The notes beneath the pieces were generated by a model. That model ran no database searches, was not told the DNA's origin, and saw nothing but the letters and a program-made list of their open reading frames with translations. The translations under genes were made by a program, and so were the position numbers. DNA of 64,000 nucleotides from Owenia fusiformis (taxonomy: Eukaryota; Annelida; Polychaeta; Sabellida; Oweniidae). Position 1 is the first letter of the stretch, and each line of letters opens with the position of its first letter. This document shows, one piece after another, positions 58,601-64,000 of this stretch. The stretch lies in NCBI GenBank assembly GCA_903813345.2, contig CAIIXF020000011.1, positions 24,110,166 to 24,174,165 of the forward strand, given 5' to 3'.

Positions 58601-61600
58601 GAGGAAGATTCAGAGGATGATGATAATTCAGAGGAAAGTGACCAATCAGATGATGACAAAGATTCAGACCTTGAAGGTTCAGATGAAGGCTCTGAAAGTG
58701 ATATGGAAGAGTCAGATGAAGATGAAGGTATGTTATGATAATATTGAGGTTAAGTGTAATGGAATTTAAAGGGGCAACAAGGACTAAAAACAAGTTGAAG
58801 GTAAGTTCAATAAGGAGAAGAGTAATGTTATGTATGTTTGTAAAATGTTTTGTGCTTGATAACCAATTCGAACATGACTGTATTCACGCCTTCTATAAAC
58901 TGTAAACAAAGTCAATGCTTCAGCTGGGTTATATTCGAGATCAATAACCCAGGTAATACGTGTAATGTGTGACGTCATAACGGTGGGTCGTAGTAATGGC
59001 GGACCATGATGAATATTCGAAACAATTTGGTGAGTTTTCATGTTCGAATCGTAATATAGACCTCAGAGCAGGGTTACTAGTTTCGAATAACACCCCGCTG
59101 GTCTCGGCACAAATGCTTTCGAACCCCTCACTTCCTTCGGTCGTTCGGGGTACAGAAAAAGTTTGTGCCGAGACCAGCGGGGTGTTATTCGAAACTAGAA
59201 ACCCTGCTCTTTGGTCTATATTTCTTAATTAATTGATGAATTGCAATTGTTTATATGATTGATTACAAAATCTAAAGTATGCTATACACTATAAATTGAT
59301 AAAAAGGCATCATTTTGTCATAAACTATTGTTCAAAAATGAATGTAGACCATGCAGATACATGTTACTGTAAAATGAACTTTTCTTTGATTATATGTTCA
59401 TTCACTTTTCTAGTTGAGACACCAACACATCCTAAGAAAACAGATGTAGATGATGGAAGGACACTCTTTATCAGAAATATAAGTTTTGAGACACCTGTGG
59501 AGAAACTAGAAGAAATGTTATCACAATTTGGTGAAATAGAATTTTGCCGTTTGGTTATTGACCCAAATACTGATCATCCAAGAGGTTGGTTTTAATGAAT
59601 TTAAAATATTTTCAAAAAGATATAAATAAAACTTGAAATACTAATATATGAAAATATCCCAAATATGCGACTGTTATTATATTGATTATTAATTTCAAAA
59701 TGTCTTGAGGATTTATTTGATGTTCAGCATTGTGCACAACAGCCCTATGCCATTGATCTTATTTACTATTTTAAATCTCACTTCAGGTTCTGGGTTTGTA
59801 AAGTTTAAAACTAAAGATGCTATGGAGCAGTGCCTTCAGCAGGCAGAGGAAGAAGACATGGTATGTACATCTACAAATTGTGACTTAAACAATCGAAATA
59901 TTTGTTATGGAAGTTGGATTTTGAAAAGTCCTATAGTTGAGCAACTATTGAATCGCTTAACCATACAGAAGCACACGTGGTCAAAAATTGTAAATGCCTT
60001 CTATCTCTTCAACTCAGTCAATTGAAAAATTGTATACCTCAACTATAAACCTTATAGCAGTCAACAGTACATTCAAGGTTTACAATCTCGGTGTACAATT
60101 TCAGCCAAGAGAAATATACAATTTCATGTGTTTAATCAGAGGTACAAGGTGCAACAAACTTGTCACATAGGCATGACAAGGAAGGATTTGTGACAGATAT
60201 TGAAATATCCATGTGTTGTAGATATGTTGGCTGATTAGGCAAAATGCAGTACAAAAAAAACAGCTACAGCTATTTGATTAATAAATATTAAATATTTTTA
60301 GGATGGTGGTATTACTATTGATGGTCGCAAGTTAAACATGATTGTTGCAGTCTCCAGGGACAAAGCCCAAGCAATAAAAGCTAGCAAGAAAGAAAAGGAA
60401 CCTAAAGACAATAGGAACTTGTACTTAGCACGTGAAGGAAGTATGTAATCCAGTAGCAGTTGATTTGTTCTTCAAAATCTAAAGTCATTTATAAATAAGT
60501 TGACTGAAAAAGATTGATTTATTCCTGCAATGTTTTTGAGTTGCTTGACAAGGATAAGACATTCAGTTGTAATTAAATTTGAAATCCTAAATATGAATTT
60601 GTGGATGTATCCATGTTGTTAACATATGGTCACCATTAAAGTCCCCGTCTAAAGTTTGAAAATATTTTTTATCATTCATTTACTATTTGTCAGGACTTAA
60701 AAAGTGATTTTAGAGATTTTTGAACAAAAAAAAAATTTTCAAAAAAAGTTGTGAGCATTTCATTTCTCAAATATTCAAATTTCCCGCCATTTTTCAAAAA
60801 AAGTTGAAATTTCTTAATCATCAAATATTTCTTAATGCATTTCAAAAAAGATTATCTTTTTAACACCAATGCAAAGGTTGAACAAAGGACACACTATTTC
60901 AATAATAAAATGCCATATTTAATGGGCCACTTCAATGTTTTAACATATCAAAAATATTTTGAAACATTAGTGATGTCACTAAGGTACCAAAAACTTTTTG
61001 AAAAAAATTTTTTTTTCGATGTCAATCTTTTCTAAATATGTTAGACTTTCATAAAAACCAATGTTGATTGTCTAACCAGGTTAAAAGGAAAAATGAATTA
61101 TGTTTTAGATATCATTGTACAATTGGTTTCTATGAGAACTAAAATTTTGAAATGCATTTTTCTCAGAACCATTTTCATGCACTGATAAGTTCATTTCTCA
61201 CTTATTTATGAACAGATTTTCTTAATTTTTTCGGCAAAAACATGGGAGGATGAATGCTATGCATTGGTATGAATTGTGGCTAATTAGAAGATATGAGTGA
61301 CCTCTAAAAGTTGGTTTTAAATAAATTCACAAATTTTGGAACAAAAAGTCTATCAAAAACCACTTTTTGAAATTTAAAAAAAAAGTTTCACATATCACAC
61401 TTTGATAACATTGGGTAAGACTACAATATAAGCCAAAGTGGTTTAAACTTTATATGGGGCCTTTAAGGATTTTCCTATTCCAGAGATGAGAATGAGAGCA
61501 TTAGACTGACACTTTTGTATGAAAAATAATTTAACAACAATCTTGATAAAGAATACAATGGGTGATCCCAAATAATGCATACTTTGATTTTGGAATATCT

Positions 61601-62181
61601 TTCTCAATTATGGTGGATTCTTTGCGAAGTTTTATGACTTGATTATTCAAAGCAAGAAAAAGAGAGATGTACAAGAATTCTGGTCAGCATATTTTGGGGG
61701 TAACACTGGAGTTTATATATTTTTATTGTATTGCAGTGATCAGACCAGGTACACAGGGGGCTGAGGGTCTTGATAAAACAGATCTTGACAAAAGAATGAA
61801 GGTAAAGTATATACTCATAAATGATATTTTGATGGAACTCTCATTGAGATCGCTTTTGTATTTCAAACATACCCCAAGGACAACTCAAGTGAATCCATTT
61901 TTCTGAGAATCCCTCATAATAATAGTAATACATATTTTATACATGTAATTTTGTATTGTTTTGAAGCTGAATTTTTAACAGATTTATTATGTGTTTTGAT
62001 TTGATCTGACTTTTGATGCATAAAGGTTGATGCAGTGAAGAGACAAAAGTTAAAGAACCCTCAGATATTTATCTCAAAGACCAGACTGTGTGTACGCAAC
62101 CTCCCTACATCAACTGGTGACACTGATTTAAGGCAGATCTATTTGAAGGCAACTGGGGATAACAAGGCAAAGATCTCAGAG
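44787..62181 (+). CDS. RBM28: RBM28 / Nop4-like nucleolar RRM protein, N-terminal 13 exons (3' end outside window)
   Basis: Nucleolar RNA-binding protein with a role in large-subunit ribosome biogenesis (family knowledge). Exons: 44787-44913, 46007-46055, 46463-46611, 55795-55906, 56606-56727, 57292-57380, 57866-58034, 58341-58727, 59414-59584, 59787-59860, 60302-60440, 61737-61801, 62026-62181. All junctions are GT-AG and phases agree, about 603 codons. RRM1 starts TLFVRNLPFSTT and ends in YGYVTFSM. A second, divergent RRM-like unit (KTFITLRHVGK...AVVHFD) follows. The RRM equivalent to human RRM2 is RLIIRNLSFK...GFGFIQF, ending KGRPVAVDWAIPREKY. A long acidic/serine tract comes next, then RRM3 (TLFIRNISFE...GSGFVKF). 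NLYLAREG, then RLCVRNLPTS opening RRM4, run out of the window. The start is the only ATG just upstream of RRM1. Confidence 0.94.
46273..46450. repeat. GTCACCAC palindromic repeat in RBM28 intron 2
   Basis: TATGTCACCAC and GTGGTGACATA form a perfect 11-bp inverted repeat at the left; GGCAGGTGGTGACATTTTGC closes the unit. The same family appears at 26170, 33060-33180, 36085-36200, 47500-47640 and 62262. Confidence 0.7.
46800..47035. other. GC-richer unclassified block in RBM28 intron 3
   Basis: Compositionally distinct, with the hairpin CCACTGTG/CACAGTGG and CTCGGCCGGGCCCGACC. No tRNA-like A and B boxes recognised; origin unknown. Confidence 0.4.
48170..48830. other. Inverted TTAGCTAAAA-type motifs, possible transposon scar
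   Basis: AGCTAAAAAACGCTTTAGCG at 48216 and GTTTTAGCTAAGAGCTC at 48321 face each other, with a short open frame downstream (48357-48602). No transposase motif identified. Confidence 0.3.
48834..50406 (-). CDS. Carbohydrate sulfotransferase, HNK-1 type (Sulfotransfer_2 family)
   Basis: Golgi enzyme predicted to move sulfate from PAPS to a glycan or proteoglycan chain. Exon 1 is 50406-50334 and exon 2 49999-48834, phase 1, together 412 residues. Exon 1 encodes a type II signal anchor (MIFSSVLLLILIALY after MFHNRKRIT). A polar, lysine-rich stem follows. The 5'-phosphosulfate loop is VPKTGCTTFKR at about 110-120 and the 3'-phosphate site FVREPISRLISSYWDK at about 171-186. FNIIGHMDTYEEDIDYFL and the C-terminal DYKLFGF also fit CHST8-14 relatives; the acceptor sugar cannot be told. 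Exon 1 was found because exon 2 is open back to a clear acceptor. The exon 1 donor lies in a tandem repeat. It is nested antisense in RBM28 intron 3. Confidence 0.87.
50203..50340 (-). repeat. Tandem repeats carrying the sulfotransferase 5' splice site
   Basis: Read on the minus strand, TTATATGGTATGT-like sequence occurs five times at about 33-bp spacing, starting with the real exon 1 end. Alternate units also repeat the end of the membrane-anchor coding sequence. Each unit carries an ATG|GTATGT or ATG|GTAAGT potential donor. Confidence 0.8.
51160..51520. mobile_element. Fold-back MITE in RBM28 intron 3
   Basis: TAGAGTCCATTTCACT at the left and AGTGAAATGGACTCTA at the right are perfect inverses, with the inverted match (CGTCAGTAGAACGGCAAAAA) extending about 50 bp. 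No transposase seen. Confidence 0.8.
52620..55170. repeat. AACGCT-rich element split by an AGCTCACATGG tandem-repeat element
   Basis: 52620-53144 and 55122-55170 are rich in AACGCT/AGCGTT/AACGTT motifs and more GC-rich than the surroundings. Between them, 53145-55110 starts AGCTCACATGGTGAGC, has a TCTGTCCGTC run, about six units of roughly 155-345 bp (CTCTGTCGATAGGATTCC at 53253, 53406, 53752, 54090, 54427, 54732) and closes ACCATGTGAGCCCAGTACCC. The arrangement suggests one element inserted into another. Confidence 0.75.
55795..58727 (+). CDS. RBM28: RBM28 exons 4-8 (extra RRM-like unit, RRM2, acidic tract)
   Basis: Exons 4-5 encode KTFITLRHVGKDVLRSDIAK and EFEEAENKAVVHFDTHKNA, with RRM-like beta-alpha spacing but no good RNP1. 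Exons 6-7 encode a canonical RRM (RLIIRNLSFKCKEDDLKEEF, HPGFGFIQFQD). Exon 8 closes it with GRPVAVDWAIPREKY and then runs about 105 residues of Ser/Asp/Glu, interrupted by KTKKSHKISNLKRKHK, a possible nuclear/nucleolar signal. Acidic tracts in this place are typical of RBM28. Confidence 0.9.
57375..57610 (+). repeat. Donor-like tandem repeat after RBM28 exon 6
   Basis: Exon 6 ends TTTCAAG|GTAAA. Downstream, TTCAAGGTA or TTCAATGTA followed by AAGCCATTT recurs about seven times at roughly 30-45 bp. Several copies keep an intact AAG|GTAAA. Confidence 0.82.
58858..59225 (+). mobile_element. Hairpin element copy 2 with CRE-like first-exon block
   Basis: Order on the plus strand: GGGTTAT/ATAACCC hairpin, GTGACGTCAT at 58970, ATG at 58996 opening MADHDEYSKQF followed by a GGTGAGT donor, then hairpin arms 59054-59113 and 59162-59221 (TTTCGAATAACACCCC with GGGGTGTTATTCGAAA). 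It lies in RBM28 intron 8. The antisense frame of the block (HQIVSNIHHGPPLLRPTVMT) is open in both copies, probably by chance. Confidence 0.8.
59414..62181 (+). CDS. RBM28: RBM28 exons 9-13 (RRM3 and start of RRM4)
   Basis: Exon 9 reads DDGRTLFIRNISFETPVEKL, exon 10 GSGFVKFKTKDAMEQCLQQA, exon 11 DGRKLNMIVAVSRDKAQ then NRNLYLAREG, exon 12 MIRPGTQGAEGLDKTDLDKR, exon 13 NPQIFISKTRLCVRNLPTST. Order and motifs match human RBM28, including the NLYLAREG-LIR joint split here between exons 11 and 12. The downstream intron contains a retroelement tail and a tandem array to the window end. Confidence 0.92.
60441..61736. other. RBM28 intron 11, no gene seen
   Basis: AT-rich, with A-tracts and short TTTCAAAAAA-type low-complexity stretches. 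No coding or mobile-element signature recognised. Confidence 0.5.
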
Positions 62182-62309
62182 GTGAGAAAATGTTAATTTT
62201 ACCTGGGAAGGGATGTACATTAAGAGTAGGTAATTCATAATACATTTTTAATACAGTTTTTATGTCACCACCAAAAGTGGTGACATATTGTTATGGTCTC
62301 CGTTTTTTT

Positions 62310-62910
62310 ATGTCACCACCAAAAGTGGTGTTAAAATAGCGGAACTGCAACGATACATCGAAGAATGGAAACTTAAGATTGCCAATATGCCAAAACTAAG
62401 GACTTATAGGACATTTAAAACAACATTTGAAACAGAAGACTATGTCAAGATCTGTTTACCAAGGACATTCAGATCATTGCTTGCAAAAGCAAGATCAGGC
62501 ACATTACCATTAATGCTGGAGACTGGAAGATATAGATCCACCCCAGTTGACCAGAGACTTTGCTTACATTGTAAGAACGATAATATATCCATTATTGAGG
62601 ACGAGTTCCACTTTTTACTAGTATGCCCATCATATAAAAATCTACGAGAAGACTTATTTTTGTCTGTTAAACGTATTTTACAAAAACAAGAACTTATTAT
62701 TGATGATGAACTTTTGAAACTGTTATTACATGACTTTAGATTAGTGCGCCATACTGGAAAATTCCTGAATGCTGCTCTTATCAAAAGAGCAAGCTTCGTT
62801 TAAATAATCTTATTATAATATTGTTTTCAAATATATTGTACAATGTGCCCCATAAGCCTAAAATAGGCTGGGTATTCTATACGAGGCACTTAAATAAATA
62901 AATATACATA
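62310..62910 (+). mobile_element. LINE 3' end fragment with AAAT-type tail
   Basis: Frame to 62803 encodes CLPRTFRSLLAKARSGTLPL, CLHCKNDN and DEFHFLLVCPSYKNLREDLF, a Cys/His C-terminal region seen in several LINE proteins. The tail reads AAATAAATAAATA. TATTGTTATGGTCTCCG before and TATTATTATGGTCTCCG after are near-identical direct repeats, consistent with target-site duplication. It lies in RBM28 intron 13. Confidence 0.75.
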
Positions 62911-62939
62911 CATATTATTATGGTCTCCGTTTTTTTGCG

Positions 62940-64000
62940 ACGGTGGTTGGAGGTTGGCGTTCGGCGTCCGGCGTCTGTAACAATTTCTTACAACTTCCTA
63001 TAACTTAACAAATACTGTTTAGACTGACTTCAATTTTTTTCTAAATCATCTACATGTTCTCAGAAGTTCAAATCTGACTTTAGATTTGACATTTGACCTT
63101 CAATGACCTTCTCAAGGTCAAAAAGGTCTTTTTTCAACTTGCTTCACATTGACTAAATTTTTTTTTCAAAATCATCTTCATGTTCTCAGAAATTCAAATC
63201 TGACTTTAGATTTGACTTAAGATTTGACATTTGACTTTCAAATCTGACTTTAGATTTGACATTTGACCTTCAATGACCTTCTCAAGGTCAAAAAAGGTCA
63301 AAAAGGTCTTTTTTTCAACTTGCTTCAAATTGACTTAAATTTTTTTTCAAAATCATCTACATGTTCTCAGAAATTCAAATCTGACTTTAGATTTGACATT
63401 TGACCTTCAATGACCTTCTCAAGGTCAAAAAAGGTCAAAAAGGTATTTTTTCATCTTGCTTCAAATTGACTAAATTTTTTTTTCAAAATCATCTACATGT
63501 TCTCAGAAATTCAAATATGACTTTAGATTTGACTTTAGATTTGACATTTGACCTTCAATGACCTTCTCAAGGTCAAAAAAGGTCAAAAAGGTCTTTTTTC
63601 AACTTGCTTCAAATTGACTAATTTTTTTTTCAAAATCATCTACATGTTCTCAGAAATTCAAATTTGACTTTAGATTTGACATTTGACCTTTAATGACCTT
63701 CTCAAGGTCAAAAAAGGTCAAAAAGGTCTGTTTTCAACTTGCTTCAAATTGACCAAATTTTTTTTTCAAAATCATCTACATCTTTTCAGAAGTTCAAATT
63801 TGACTTTACAAGTTCTCAGAAGTTCAAATCTGACTTTAGATTTGACCTTTGACCTTCAATGACCTTCTCAAGGTCAAAAAGGTCTTTTTTCAACTTGCTT
63901 CAAATTGACTAATTTTTTTTCAAAATCATCTACATGTTCTCAGAAGTTCAAATCTGACTTTAGATTTGACATTTGACCTTCAATGACCTTTTCAAGGTCA
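62940..64000 (+). repeat. About 130-170-bp tandem array with TCAAGGTCA motifs
   Basis: Seven or so units of ACATGTTCTCAGAA, AATCTGACTTTAGATTTGAC, TTGACCTTCAATGACCTTCT and CAAGGTCAAAAAGGTC. It begins after a GGCGTTCGGCGTCCGGCGTC header of the GTCACCAC family and runs off the window inside RBM28 intron 13. Confidence 0.88.

Noticed and set aside
58393-58793. Serine- and leucine-rich minus-strand frames
   Set aside because: Antisense shadows of the RBM28 acidic exon.

Overview
The window is nuclear DNA from an animal, AT-rich, with GT-AG introns and many dispersed repeats. Sarcoplasmic calcium-binding protein (SCP) genes and repeats built on ATGGCGGCCAT plus GGACGG runs suggest a non-vertebrate, probably a marine lophotrochozoan such as a mollusc or brachiopod. 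That placement is inference from repeat style and gene content. No species is claimed.

Two conserved housekeeping genes form the frame. NUP205 (inner-ring nucleoporin) lies on the minus strand from its start codon at 44523 and leaves the window below 506. I placed 24 exons (about 1,211 codons) by splice sites and by unbroken match to the NUP205 family. RBM28 (nucleolar RRM protein, yeast Nop4 relative) lies on the plus strand from 44787 and leaves the window above 62181, with 13 exons placed. The two start codons are 263 bp apart, head to head.

Smaller genes sit inside the introns. NUP205 intron 23 (613-14478) holds an alpha-1,3-fucosyltransferase-like gene. Intron 20 (15674-32093) holds two divergent intronless class A GPCRs, one apparently intact SCP gene and one damaged SCP copy. 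RBM28 intron 3 (46612-55794) holds an antisense HNK-1-type carbohydrate sulfotransferase. These intronic genes have one to four exons and both strands are used.

The rest is mostly mobile and repetitive DNA. It includes an L1-like LINE 3' end (3560-4870), a LINE with an open 693-residue reverse transcriptase frame (about 36634-39170), and a LINE tail (62310-62910). DNA transposon remnants are a Tigger/pogo 3' end (1900-2468), a pogo-type end (23313), and two mariner-like elements (9062-9856, 28262-28876). There are also several fold-back MITEs, three copies of a composite ATGGCC/GGACGG element, a G-rich element (20447-21985), and large tandem arrays (53145-55110, 63000-64000).

The less ordinary observations are four. 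Tandem repeats span or abut the 5' splice sites of five exons. A hairpin element has two copies that share the loop while the stem arms differ between copies yet match within each copy. Modules of a CRE-like site followed by a short Met-Ala-Asp first exon and a palindrome recur. Degenerate copies of a receptor's own C-terminal coding sequence trail its 3' end.
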